Assembly (NCBI GenBank): GCA_964621645.1
Contig: CAZUMH010000035.1
Location: 1 to 29,916, forward strand
DNA: 29,916 nt
From: CAZUMH01 sp964621645
GTDB lineage: Bacteria; Zhuqueibacterota; QNDG01; JAGLOF01
Reading direction: 5' to 3'
Position numbers and translations under genes: made by a program. Under the pieces are notes generated by a model, which was not told where the DNA came from, ran no database searches, and worked only from the letters and a program-made list of their open reading frames with translations. This document shows positions 16,897 through 25,277 of this stretch, piece by piece; within the stretch, counting starts at the first letter, position 1; each line of letters opens with the position of its first letter.

Positions 16897-17943
16897 CTAC
16901 TTCACCTCATTAAGCGGTATTCCAATCTTCACCGTGGTTCCTCTTCCAGGGGCTGAATCGATGCTGAAAAGATATCGCTCTCCGTAGAGAAGCTGCAGCC
17001 TTTCCTGCAGGCTGCTCAGGCCGTATCCCGGCTCCATTCTCCCGGGATCAAATCCTGGACCATTGTCACTGACCATGATTGAAAGGTATTCTTCCAGCTT
17101 TGTAACGCTTACCACTATCCTGACAGTGCCCTGCCGCCGGTCCAGGACGTGCTTAATGACATTGCCCACCAGCGGCTCCAGTAATAATCCGGGAATGGGA
17201 ATTTCCTGCAATTCTTCAGGGATGATAATTTCATATTCAAGCTGGGACTGGAACCGCAGTTTTTCCAGTTCCAGATAGTCTTTGATGACGCCGATTTCTT
17301 CCCGCAGTGAAACAAAGGTCTGCTGTGAGATGGAGAGGATGCGGCGGTAGACGTTGGAAAGCCGGACAATGCTTTTCTCGGCTTTTTCCTGATCCAGATA
17401 CACGAGAGCGGCCAGGGAATTCAAGGTGTTGAAGAGAAAGTGGGGATTGAGCTTGGCCTGCAGGCCGGCCAGCCTCGCCTCCGATTCCAGCCGTTTCAGG
17501 TGCTCGTTTTCCGTCTCGGCCTGCCGCAGTTTTACCGCTTTCTCCTGTAGGTTGTATTTAAGAACCGTATTGATGGTCATTACCGTACTGGCCACCACCC
17601 CGAAAAGCAGGGAAATATAGAGCGTGGAAAGTTCGATATAGATGCGTCTCTCCAGGATAAAAGTGGCCAGGAGGATTCCCGCCAGGACACCGGCCACCAC
17701 CAGAACGAGAAAAGCGAGGATAAAGAGCACCTTGGGCAGCCTGGCAATTCGATCATAGAAGACAGATATTAAACTGGCACAAAAGAAGGAACAGCAGGCT
17801 GTATAGACGAATGAGTAGTAGAGTGCGCTCATAAATATGACGCCGTTGATGATCCAGTTGATAAAGGTCACTACCAGGCTCAGGGCGATCACGAAAATGA
17901 TCATATTGAGGATGAATCGGGGATCTTTCGGATGTCTGCTCAT
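16897..17943 (-). CDS. LytS/YehU-type sensor histidine kinase
   Basis: The 348-residue protein has four predicted membrane helices (about 10-33, 36-63, 72-97, 105-127), a coiled segment (130-165), the His_kinase domain with LNPHFLFNTLNSL (phosphoacceptor His168), and an ATPase domain with N-box LVGNVIKHV and G-boxes DNGPGF and GYGLSSLQERL. The N-box lacks the Glu usual in this family (LVENAIKHG), having Gly instead; the Asn is kept, so activity is still plausible. No extracytoplasmic sensor domain is present, so it may sense a membrane event such as the state of the neighbouring exporter. Its start overlaps the stop of the barrel gene (ATGA, 17940-17943). Confidence 0.93.
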   Translation of the reverse strand: MSRHPKDPRFILNMIIFVIALSLVVTFINWIINGVIFMSALYYSFVYTACCSFFCASLISVFYDRIARLPKVLFILAFLVLVVAGVLAGILLATFILERRIYIELSTLYISLLFGVVASTVMTINTVLKYNLQEKAVKLRQAETENEHLKRLESEARLAGLQAKLNPHFLFNTLNSLAALVYLDQEKAEKSIVRLSNVYRRILSISQQTFVSLREEIGVIKDYLELEKLRFQSQLEYEIIIPEELQEIPIPGLLLEPLVGNVIKHVLDRRQGTVRIVVSVTKLEEYLSIMVSDNGPGFDPGRMEPGYGLSSLQERLQLLYGERYLFSIDSAPGRGTTVKIGIPLNEVK

Positions 17944-19205
17944 CGGATGCGAATTCCTCCCTCGATGGTGCCGGACTGGAAGAAACTGCCGTACTCGGAA
18001 TCGGCTCTCCCTTCAAAGATAAAACTTCTCAGGTAGATAGACAAGGAATTTCCCGTTCTGAAACTGACCTCGGGAATAAATACCGAGCTCCAGTCCTGTC
18101 CGTTTAAAAGTACCGTTGCCTGCAGGTCAAGCCTGCTGGAGAGGGGATACTGCAGGTGCGACATGAAATAATCGCGCATGGCCCCCTGGGCCGAAAAAAG
18201 CTGAAAACACCAGAGCAGATTTCCCAGGGCCGCCTCAGAAAACCCGGCCTGCCTCTCCTGATCCAGGAAACGGGCGTATTCGGTGAGCCGTTGCCACTCT
18301 TCTCTGGTGTATCCGTCGTCCCGGTGGTAGTACTCGAACACCCAGAAGAGGTCCGACGGGAAGGTATACTGGAAGCCGACCAGATAATCGCCGAAGGGAC
18401 GCTTCTCATTACGGAAAGAGGTCTCATAAGGCGACTGGATGAAGAGAACATTACCCTGTTCCAAGGCCAGATGGCGCGGCCGCTCGCTGCCGGAGCGCCA
18501 TCCGGCCTCGCCGTGAATCTCCAGGCGGTCTCCCAGGACGTACGCGAAATTCAGGCCCCAGAACGGTGTATGCCCGTCCTCGAACAGAGTGATTAAGGAC
18601 AGGTCTGCTCCAGCGATATTGCCGTAAAGGCGGGCCGCCAGCCTTTTCTTCTCAAACTGCAGTTTATCTTCCCAGGATAATTTCCCCAGGAGACAGACTG
18701 CGGCCGAAAAGCTCCGGCCGAAATATTCAGCCATGAGGATGTCCTTGCCCACGGCCCTTCTCTCGGAATTATCAGGATCGCTCAGCTCCCGGGTCGGCCC
18801 GATCACATCGGTGGGATTATAACTGAATCCGGTGCCCCAGCGCTGAATGGAGCGTCCGGCCAGCACCACCCAGTTGCCGGTGTCAAGCGTCAAATAGAGC
18901 TGAGGAAAACGGAGGGTCGCGTCCCATGTTTCTTCCCGGGTTACCCGGCCCGCCAGATCGGCCCGCAAACGCAGAAATCCCAGGGATTGATCCATCTCGG
19001 CGTACTGGGTCAGATAACAGTTTAGGCCCTTGTTGAATTCAAGATAGTCGGTCCCCGCCGATTGCGGGTTGAACACACTCGCCCGGTAGCGGTTCCAAAG
19101 AACGCGGTGAAACCCGTACGTCTTCACCTCAAGGGCACCAAGCCGTAAAACCGGAAGCAGAATCAGAAGGGTTTCCATTAAAAGGACCGGAAAAGCTCGT
19201 CGCAT
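17940..19205 (-). CDS. Outer-membrane beta-barrel protein of the exporter operon
   Basis: The 421-residue protein has a signal peptide (about 1-24) and then a run of amphipathic strands with aromatic ends throughout. The segment LAGRSIQRWGTGFSYNPTDVI (116-135) resembles a conserved stretch in DUF1302-like or alginate-porin-like barrels of FCB and spirochaete genomes, where the gene often follows an ABC permease and a LolA-like gene. I cannot assign substrate or pore size. It ends inside the kinase start (ATGA) and begins on the last base of the LolA-like stop (TGATG), so its synthesis is tied to both. The expected location is the outer membrane, as the exit or receiving component of the system. 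Confidence 0.8.
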   Translation of the reverse strand: MRRAFPVLLMETLLILLPVLRLGALEVKTYGFHRVLWNRYRASVFNPQSAGTDYLEFNKGLNCYLTQYAEMDQSLGFLRLRADLAGRVTREETWDATLRFPQLYLTLDTGNWVVLAGRSIQRWGTGFSYNPTDVIGPTRELSDPDNSERRAVGKDILMAEYFGRSFSAAVCLLGKLSWEDKLQFEKKRLAARLYGNIAGADLSLITLFEDGHTPFWGLNFAYVLGDRLEIHGEAGWRSGSERPRHLALEQGNVLFIQSPYETSFRNEKRPFGDYLVGFQYTFPSDLFWVFEYYHRDDGYTREEWQRLTEYARFLDQERQAGFSEAALGNLLWCFQLFSAQGAMRDYFMSHLQYPLSSRLDLQATVLLNGQDWSSVFIPEVSFRTGNSLSIYLRSFIFEGRADSEYGSFFQSGTIEGGIRIR

Positions 19206-19936
19206 CAGAGATCTCTCACATGGATCAGGTAATTCTTGTTGAAATATTTTATCGGGATGGATTTTTCCCGGATATCCAGATACTCGAAAGTGGTTTTCTG
19301 TCCCGGGCGGATCTCATCTACTATGGTCATGCGGGACAAAATCGGGTGACCGTTTACATTCTGATAGGCATCATAAAAAGCGGTCTTGTAATGTTTGCCG
19401 GAGAGCAGATAGAATTCGGCCTTGCGGGGCTGATAGTCCTCTTTCCTGACGTAGAGGATGATCTTCTGATAGGTGGCCGACGCCTTCTGGGCCTCAAGCT
19501 GCAGCTTGTCACATGGTATTCCGTCTATCTTCTCCTCACCGATTTTCACAGCCTGGTAATCATTTTTATAGCTTACCCGGGCGACATCTCCGTTGGAGGC
19601 CTGTCCCATTAAGCGCTGAATGGGCGTGATGCGGATGGGCCTGCGGGCTGAAGGAAGCTGCACCCACATCTTCTCCTCGTTGTAGAGAATCTTCATATCG
19701 CGGTTGCGCCCCTCTTTTTCCAGCACCAGATTCTGCTCGTCGCCCCTGATGTAGACGTGGAAGAGTGCCGATTCGTCCAGCTTGTCATTCTGAAAAGTCT
19801 TTATCATCAGTTCCAGATAGAACTCCTGGTAGGGCACCCGGTAGGCGTCGATCCTGTCTAGTGCATCCTGGGCCGCCAGATTTTGACAGGCCAGCAGGAT
19901 CATCAGTAATGGAACGGTAAGAAATCGGCGCATCAT
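19205..19936 (-). CDS. LolA-like outer-membrane lipoprotein-sorting protein
   Basis: The 243-residue protein has a signal peptide (1-22, ending LAAQ), so it is periplasmic. The body is of the COG2834/LolA-like type: a half-open beta-barrel with strand pairs such as NLVLEKEGRNRDMKILYNEEKMWVQLP, and the typical continuation KIILYVRKEDYQPRKAEFYLLSGK. Such proteins carry lipoproteins or lipids across the periplasm. Its position between an FtsX-type permease and an outer-membrane barrel fits a carrier between the two membranes. It overlaps the barrel start by one base. A ribosome binding site (GGAGG) lies before the ATG pair at the start; either Met1 or Met2 may be used. Confidence 0.85.
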   Translation of the reverse strand: MMRRFLTVPLLMILLACQNLAAQDALDRIDAYRVPYQEFYLELMIKTFQNDKLDESALFHVYIRGDEQNLVLEKEGRNRDMKILYNEEKMWVQLPSARRPIRITPIQRLMGQASNGDVARVSYKNDYQAVKIGEEKIDGIPCDKLQLEAQKASATYQKIILYVRKEDYQPRKAEFYLLSGKHYKTAFYDAYQNVNGHPILSRMTIVDEIRPGQKTTFEYLDIREKSIPIKYFNKNYLIHVRDL

Positions 19937-19957
19937 ATCCTCCTCACAAAACCTTGA

Positions 19958-21190
19958 TTAAATATGCCCCAGGGCATCCACGATCTTGAGCCGGGTCACC
20001 CGGAATGCCGGAAAAATGGAAGAAAGAGTGGTCACTACCACGGTTACCAGGAATATCTGCACAAAGGTGGACATCTGATTACGGATGAGGAGCTCATACC
20101 CTTCCGTCGCTCCGGGCGGGGGCGGCATCATCAGCCCGGCGCTGTTGATGACCCAGCCGGCCAGAAGCGCGAATCCAACCGCCAGAACGCCGCCGATGAT
20201 CCCGATAAACAATCCTTCCGCCGTGAACATAATCACCGTCTGCAGCCGGGAGGTCCCCACCGAAAGCAGGGTACCGATCTCCCGGGTGCGCTCCACGATG
20301 GACATCACCACCGTATTGGAAGTGCTGAAGAACACGATAATGAAAAGAACCAGTGAGATGAATCCGACGATCTGATTGAAAAAACGGAGCACCTGGTGAT
20401 AATAGGCCGCCAGCTCGTCCCATTTTTTTATTACTATCGGATATCCCTTTTCCTTGGCCCAATCGTTGATTTCCCGGTAAACCCGGTCCGTTTTTTCCGT
20501 CTGATCCAGGGTTACCACCAGCTTGTTCACCTTTTTTGTGTTCAGCAGCATTTGAGCCGTGGAGAGACAGAGCCGCACGGCCCGCTTGTCGTATTCGCTC
20601 ATACCGGACGTGAAAATATCCACCACCTGCACGTCCACGGCGTTCAGGGCGCCGTCGGTTGTGCTGGTCATCAAGGTGAGCCAGTCTCCCACTTTGGCGT
20701 TTAGGGATTTTGCCAGTCCCTGCCCCAGGGCCACACCGTCCGTTTCATGCTGGGCGGCGATGAGGGAATCGAAATCCGCTCCCGTTCCCCGGAAGAGGGT
20801 ACGCAGGGTTTTTTCCTTCTCTGGTTCCACGGCCTCACCGACAAAGGCCACCGACTTGTCCCCGTTGGAAATCAATCCCATCAGTTCGATCCTGGCCAGG
20901 ACCAGGTGAACATCCAGCATTTGGTTTAATCCTTCCCGGATCTCCTCGAAATCATCCAGGCCGTACTGGAGGATGGTATCTTCTTCTTTGTCAAAATAAT
21001 CCTTGTTGAAAATCTGCAGATGTCCGGTTTCAGAGTGAATGGTGCTCTCCCGCAGACCCCAGTCAATGAATGCGGTATGTCCCATGGTCAGAAGCAGGGA
21101 ACCGATCCCGAAGGTGATGACGATCAGGGTGATCAGGGTGCGCCGTTTCTGCCGGAAGAGGCTGCGGAAACCGAGTTTTATGAACGTCAT
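19958..21190 (-). CDS. ABC transporter permease, LolE/MacB (FtsX) type
   Basis: The 410-residue protein has one N-terminal membrane helix (about 18-37), a large periplasmic MacB-PCD-like domain (about 40-260), and three C-terminal helices (about 268-292, 322-350, 375-398). The coupling segment ERTREIGTLLSVGTS lies between the second and third helix, as in FtsX/MacB/LolCE proteins. These do not move substrates through the membrane; they extract or push them from the periplasmic side. The ATG overlaps the ATPase stop (ATGA, 21187-21190). Together with the LolA-like protein it suggests lipoprotein or lipid release from the inner membrane, separate from housekeeping Lol. Confidence 0.92.
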   Translation of the reverse strand: MTFIKLGFRSLFRQKRRTLITLIVITFGIGSLLLTMGHTAFIDWGLRESTIHSETGHLQIFNKDYFDKEEDTILQYGLDDFEEIREGLNQMLDVHLVLARIELMGLISNGDKSVAFVGEAVEPEKEKTLRTLFRGTGADFDSLIAAQHETDGVALGQGLAKSLNAKVGDWLTLMTSTTDGALNAVDVQVVDIFTSGMSEYDKRAVRLCLSTAQMLLNTKKVNKLVVTLDQTEKTDRVYREINDWAKEKGYPIVIKKWDELAAYYHQVLRFFNQIVGFISLVLFIIVFFSTSNTVVMSIVERTREIGTLLSVGTSRLQTVIMFTAEGLFIGIIGGVLAVGFALLAGWVINSAGLMMPPPPGATEGYELLIRNQMSTFVQIFLVTVVVTTLSSIFPAFRVTRLKIVDALGHI

Positions 21191-21894
21191 GCCCGGCCTC
21201 CTTTCGCCTCGGTGGACGATTCGATCTCTCCGTCCCGCAGATGGACCACCCTTCTCCCCTTGCCAATAATCATCGGGTCATGCGAGGAAAACACGAAGGT
21301 GATCCCATCCTCCCGGTTCAGTTTCTCCATGAGTTCGAGAATATCCAGACCTGTGGTGGAATCGAGGTTGGCGGTGGGTTCATCAGCCAAAACGATATCA
21401 GGCCGCTTCACCACCGCCCGGGCGATCGATACCCGCTGCCGCTGTCCGCCGGACAGTTCCCTGGGCTTGTGCTTCCGTCGATCAAGCAGCCCCACCTGTT
21501 CCAGAGCCTTTCCAACACGCTCCCTGCGCTCCTGCCGGGGTGTGGATTGGAGGATCAGGGGATACTCCACATTCTCATATACATTCATCACCGGAATCAG
21601 GTTGAATGTCTGAAAGATAAAACCGATACGATCGCGCCGCTGCTGGTACAGACTGTTTATCCGGCGCGCCGCCACGGGTTCTTCCCGGAAGAAAAGACTT
21701 CCTGAAGTAGGCGTGTCTATGAGTCCCATGATGTTGAGGAGGGTGGTCTTGCCGCTGCCCGAACTGCCGGCGATGACCAGAAAGTCAGCGACAGACACGC
21801 TAATGGAAATATTCTTCAGGGCCGGGATGCGGACCCGACCCAGAAAATAGTCTTTATTGATTCCCTCAGCGCGTATAAGTATCTCTTTTGTCAT
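21187..21894 (-). CDS. ABC transporter ATP-binding protein, LolD/MacB type
   Basis: The 235-residue ATPase is complete: Walker A GSSGSGKT (43-50), Q-loop Gln95 in FIFQTFNLIP, signature LSGGQ (147-151), Walker B IVLADEP (167-173) with D-loop NLDS, and switch His205. The RxGFIFQTFNLIP wording is typical of the LolD/MacB/FtsE group that energises FtsX-type permeases, and the permease follows directly with an ATGA overlap. Its own ATG overlaps the stop of the TPR gene (21891-21894). It acts on the cytoplasmic face of the inner membrane. Confidence 0.95.
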   Translation of the reverse strand: MTKEILIRAEGINKDYFLGRVRIPALKNISISVSVADFLVIAGSSGSGKTTLLNIMGLIDTPTSGSLFFREEPVAARRINSLYQQRRDRIGFIFQTFNLIPVMNVYENVEYPLILQSTPRQERRERVGKALEQVGLLDRRKHKPRELSGGQRQRVSIARAVVKRPDIVLADEPTANLDSTTGLDILELMEKLNREDGITFVFSSHDPMIIGKGRRVVHLRDGEIESSTEAKGGRA

Positions 21895-22556
21895 TTTTTA
21901 TCCCCGTTGATAAGTTCGGCCGCCTGCCGCCCCAATGTCGATTCAGGGTTAAGCGCTGCGGTCCTGGCAAACAGGTCTTCCGCCTTGGATGCCTTGCCCA
22001 AGTTCTTCAGCGCTAATCCGTAGTGGAAGTAAAATGTCTGCCATTCTTCTCCACTAAATCCGATATCACCTTTACCGGCGAGCTCCTCAATATGACTGAA
22101 ATCCGCCACAGCCAGAGGGAGCCGCTGAAACATCTCCGGCAGGTAAACATCGATGACTCCTCTCGTTAAAAGTACCCGGGCGTCATCCGGATTGAGCTGT
22201 GCGGCCTTGTCCATCTTGCCCAGAGAAAGCTCCATAAACTCCATCTTATCCATGGGATCATTCGCGTCCCGGGCCCGCAGGCTGTACACCGCTCCCAGCT
22301 GCACCATAGCCAGACCATTACGGGGCTGCTGCTCCAGCACCGTGCTGAAACATTTATCGGCCTTGTCCAGCGCCTCCGGATCGTTTCCCTGAGCGGCCTG
22401 CTCATAGTAGTGCCCGCCGGCTTCCAGGAGCACGTCCACGTTGTTTGGATCATTCTTAAGTCGTGTCTTCCAATCCTCATCCTGAGCATAAAGAAAGGTA
22501 CTGCTCAGGATTAAAACCAGCAAGGTAAAAGTACTGCCGAAAAACATCTTTTTCAT
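21891..22556 (-). CDS. Exported TPR-repeat protein, first gene of the exporter operon
   Basis: The 221-residue protein has a signal peptide (1-25, ending LYAQ), with no lipobox Cys, so it is probably periplasmic. Helical pairs with TPR features follow: NVDVLLEAGGHYYEQAAQ, ALDKADKCFSTVLEQQPRN, LSLGKMDKAAQLNPDD, and KASKAEDLFARTAALNPES. TPRs bind partner proteins, so it may dock the permease, the carrier or the cargo. AGGAGA before the ATG supports the start. As first gene of the operon it faces the C69 dipeptidase gene across a 251-bp divergent promoter region. It ends with an ATGA overlap into the ATPase gene. Confidence 0.85.
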   Translation of the reverse strand: MKKMFFGSTFTLLVLILSSTFLYAQDEDWKTRLKNDPNNVDVLLEAGGHYYEQAAQGNDPEALDKADKCFSTVLEQQPRNGLAMVQLGAVYSLRARDANDPMDKMEFMELSLGKMDKAAQLNPDDARVLLTRGVIDVYLPEMFQRLPLAVADFSHIEELAGKGDIGFSGEEWQTFYFHYGLALKNLGKASKAEDLFARTAALNPESTLGRQAAELINGDKK

Positions 22557-22618
22557 TTCATTCTCCTTTTTTCTTGATCTACAGAAACCTGTTTGATGGC
22601 GTCAACAAGATAATGTAT

Positions 22619-22624
22619 TGTCAA
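22619..22624 (-). promoter_or_regulatory. TTGACA -35-like hexamer, no clear -10
   Basis: A consensus TTGACA reads on the minus strand about 65 bases before the TPR gene start. At 16-18 bases downstream there is no good -10 hexamer. Promoters that depend on an activator may look like this; the direct repeat at 22665-22693 lies upstream of it. This is a tentative call. Confidence 0.25.
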
Positions 22625-22664
22625 AGGGACTCCAACTGAGTGATGATAAAAGAGGAAAATAGAT

Positions 22665-22693
22665 GGATGAAAGCGGGATTTTAGCGGATGAAA
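22665..22693. promoter_or_regulatory. Candidate LytTR operator: 8-bp direct repeat at 21-bp period
   Basis: GGATGAAA occurs at 22665-22672 and again at 22686-22693, exactly 21 bp apart, in the divergent region between the exporter operon and the dipeptidase gene. Known LytTR regulators bind paired direct repeats of about 9 bp with 12-13 bp between them, which is the geometry here. The sequence itself need not match known LytTR sites, as these vary. The operon carries its own LytTR regulator. Confidence 0.4.
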
Positions 22694-22807
22694 AGAGTAC
22701 GTCGATTGACGAGGACGGACGCTGCCGCGGACTTTACCCTTGCATCTTACCCGTGAAAATCGTACACTAACTTTGACTTTCCCGTCTTTAATTTCAAGGA
22801 GGATACC

Positions 22808-24493
22808 ATGCGGAAATCCCGCCTTCTTCTGACCTGCCTGCTTGCTTTTTCTGCCTTCATGTGGATAAGTGCCGCCGCCCCGGCTCAAACCAATCCCCCC
22901 GGCAGCGAGCAGGCGGATGATGCCTGCACCGACATCATCGTGGGTCGGCTGGCCTCTCTGGATGGCTCAGTCATAACCTCCCATACCGGCTGCGGACCTG
23001 ATTGCCGGGTGCGGGTTGTCAAAGGAAAAACATTCGAGAAGGGAGCCAAAGCACCAGTATACTATGGTATTCAGGAGGTGGATAAACCGCTTAATCAGTA
23101 CGGAGAAGTTCTCGGCTACATCCCCCAGGTACGGCGCACCTACACCTATTTCCACTCGGCGTATTCGCACATGAACGAACATCAGCTGGCTATCGGCGAA
23201 TCAACCCTGAGCCAGCGGGATGAGCTCAAGGTGAATCGTGACAACGGCAAACAGATTATGACCATCGAACAGGCCCAGATCTTCGCTCTGCAGCGATGCA
23301 CCACAGCCCGCCAGGCTGTTCGTCTCATCGGATCTCTCATGGAGACATACGGATTCCTGCCCTCCTGCGGCCCGGAATCTGAAGCCCTTTCAATCGCCGA
23401 CACCAAAGAGGCCTGGGTGCTGGAGGTCTTTGCCGTGGGCCCGGACTGGGATCCGAAAAGCGGAAAGCCCGGTGCTATCTGGGCCGCCCAGCGGGTTCCT
23501 GATGACCACATCTGTATTATTCCCAACTGGTCGGTGATCAAGGGAATCGACCTTTCCCGGCCCGACTGGTTCATGGCGTCCTCGAATTATCAAAAGGTGG
23601 CCATCGAACACGGCTGGTGGAACCCCAAGAGTGGAGAGCCCTTCATCTGGCAGAAGGCCTACTCTCCCATACCGCGGGAATGGGCCACTTCCCGCTTCTG
23701 GCTCTTCTTCTCCACTTTTGCGCCTCATCTCAAGAAATGGCCCACCAGAGATCTTTCCAATCCCTACCGCGGTTACGACAATTATCATCAGTATGTAGAG
23801 GATCTCGCAATCTATCCATTTTCGGTGAAACCGGAACTCAAACTCTCGGTACGGGACGTCATCGCCTTCCAGCGGTCGGTCTATGAAGGAACAATTTACG
23901 ACATGACCGCCGACTATGACTGGTACGTTCCAGACCGGGAAGGCCGGATGAAGAAAAGCCCCCTGGCCACTCCCTTCCCCACCCGGGATATGCGGGAGCT
24001 CCTGGACATTCCCTACCGGCGCATGGTCTCCCGCGGCGGCTACGGCATGGTGGCTCAGCTGCGCTCTTGGCTCCCGGATGCCGTGGGCGGCGTCTACTGG
24101 TTCTATCTGGACAATCAGTATGTCAGCACGTATGTGCCCATCTACGCCGGGGTGGAGGAAATCCATCCCAGCTACAAGGAATACGATCCCGGCTGTTACA
24201 GCGAGACCTCGGCCCGCTGGGCGATTGATTTCGTGGATAATCTGCTCTACCTGAAGTGGCAGGAGGCGGTCAAGGATCTGCGAGCCCGGCGCGGCCCTCT
24301 GGAAGAGAGCTTCTTCACGGAACAGGCCCGGATTGACTCGCAGGCCGTCAGCCTTTTAAAGGAGGACCCGGAAAAGGCCCGGGATTTCCTTACGGATTAC
24401 ACCAACTCCTGTATGGAGAAAACGGTGACGATGTACCATGAGCTGCGCGATCTGCTCATCACCAAGTATACCAACAACAAGCAGGGCCTCTGA
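22808..24493 (+). CDS. Secreted C69 (U34) family dipeptidase
   Basis: The 561-residue protein has a signal peptide (1-27, ending APAQ) and then DACTDIIVG, where Cys40 is the expected N-terminal nucleophile of Ntn-hydrolase family C69, exposed after removal of the preceding residues. Further family marks are SLDGSVITSHT (50-60), the MTIEQAQIFALQR and CTTARQAV region, and EAWVLEVFAVG. Family members cleave dipeptides with broad specificity. Export across the inner membrane suggests peptide scavenging in the periplasm or outside. AAGGAGG before the ATG fixes the start. The gene is divergent from the exporter operon and could share its control. Confidence 0.93.
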   Translation: MRKSRLLLTCLLAFSAFMWISAAAPAQTNPPGSEQADDACTDIIVGRLASLDGSVITSHTGCGPDCRVRVVKGKTFEKGAKAPVYYGIQEVDKPLNQYGEVLGYIPQVRRTYTYFHSAYSHMNEHQLAIGESTLSQRDELKVNRDNGKQIMTIEQAQIFALQRCTTARQAVRLIGSLMETYGFLPSCGPESEALSIADTKEAWVLEVFAVGPDWDPKSGKPGAIWAAQRVPDDHICIIPNWSVIKGIDLSRPDWFMASSNYQKVAIEHGWWNPKSGEPFIWQKAYSPIPREWATSRFWLFFSTFAPHLKKWPTRDLSNPYRGYDNYHQYVEDLAIYPFSVKPELKLSVRDVIAFQRSVYEGTIYDMTADYDWYVPDREGRMKKSPLATPFPTRDMRELLDIPYRRMVSRGGYGMVAQLRSWLPDAVGGVYWFYLDNQYVSTYVPIYAGVEEIHPSYKEYDPGCYSETSARWAIDFVDNLLYLKWQEAVKDLRARRGPLEESFFTEQARIDSQAVSLLKEDPEKARDFLTDYTNSCMEKTVTMYHELRDLLITKYTNNKQGL

Positions 24494-24515
24494 TCACTTG
24501 TTATCTGGATATGAA

Positions 24516-24875
24516 ATGAGCCGCATGAAAATCCTTCTCATCATCCGCTGGATCGCACGGATTCTTGGTGCCTTTCTCATCCTGCTGATCGTTCTGCTTA
24601 TTATTGGCGAGGATCTGCCCCGGCCTTCGGAACTATCCAATCAGGGGATAGGGATGTTTTTCTGCCTGGCCCTGATGCTCGCGGGACTGATTCTGGGCCT
24701 GACGCGGGAGGGTGCGGGTGGTGGTCTCGTCCTGGCCGGATTCCTGGGATTCGCTCTTCTGGAAGGTGAATTTCCCGGCGGCTGGGTTTTTCCCTTCCTG
24801 CCGCTCTGCGGTATACTCTATCTCGTCTCATTTCTCGGTCACCGTCTTTTGAATAGAAAGAGGACTGCGGGATGA
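24516..24875 (+). CDS. Small membrane protein of unknown function
   Basis: The 119-residue protein has four hydrophobic segments (about 10-30, 45-62, 67-80, 90-107). It starts with MSRMKILLIIRWIARILGAF, an Arg-rich then hydrophobic start seen in a group of small uncharacterised membrane proteins. The frame is open upstream into the dipeptidase gene, but that part does not look like protein; the ATG at 24516 or at 24525 is likely. The ribosome binding site is weak. It lies 22 bases after the dipeptidase gene, and its stop overlaps the next start (ATGA, 24872-24875), so it is in one transcript with the SUI1 gene. Confidence 0.7.
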   Translation: MSRMKILLIIRWIARILGAFLILLIVLLIIGEDLPRPSELSNQGIGMFFCLALMLAGLILGLTREGAGGGLVLAGFLGFALLEGEFPGGWVFPFLPLCGILYLVSFLGHRLLNRKRTAG

Positions 24876-25243
24876 ATCACTCCGCAACCGGATCGGAAAA
24901 CAACCGCCCCGTCTATTCCACGGACAGGGGCCGTCTCTGTCCGGAATGCGGTCTGGCGCTGGCGAGATGTCTATGCCGGAATGAAGCGGTTCGGTATCAT
25001 ACTGACGATGTCATCCATCTGTACCGGGAAGTGAAGGGCCGTAAAGGCAAAGTCGTCACCATAATCACCGGGATTGGAGGCAGCCGGGAGGATCTGAAAG
25101 AAATGGCCCGGCAGATAAAACAGGCTCTTGGTACGGGAGGTAGCATTCAGGAGGGAGACATTTTAATTCAGGGCGACCACCGCACCGCGATTAAAGACTG
25201 GCTCTCCAAGAGAGGATTAAATGTGAAGATTTCAGGAGGATGA
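24872..25243 (+). CDS. SUI1/eIF1-like translation factor (YciH family) with Cys4 N-terminus
   Basis: The 123-residue protein has a SUI1 domain (residues about 48-122): GRKGKVVTIITGIGG, LKEMARQIKQALGTGGS and the ending GDILIQGDHRTAIKDWLSKRGLNVKISGG, as in YciH. The N-terminal part carries PVYSTDRGRLCPECG and four cysteines (Cys23, 26, 33, 35) that could bind zinc; Escherichia coli YciH lacks them. YciH-type proteins affect start-codon selection or act under stress; this is family knowledge. Its start overlaps the stop of the small membrane protein gene. It is the last plus-strand gene before a terminator-like hairpin. Confidence 0.92.
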   Translation: MNHSATGSENNRPVYSTDRGRLCPECGLALARCLCRNEAVRYHTDDVIHLYREVKGRKGKVVTIITGIGGSREDLKEMARQIKQALGTGGSIQEGDILIQGDHRTAIKDWLSKRGLNVKISGG

Positions 25244-25277
25244 AAAGGGACTAAATCCCGTGACCTGAAATAAAAAT

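Noticed and set aside
24438..24515. Extension of the small membrane protein into the dipeptidase gene
   Set aside because: The added residues are the off-frame reading of the dipeptidase C-terminus and would place a polar segment before the first membrane helix.
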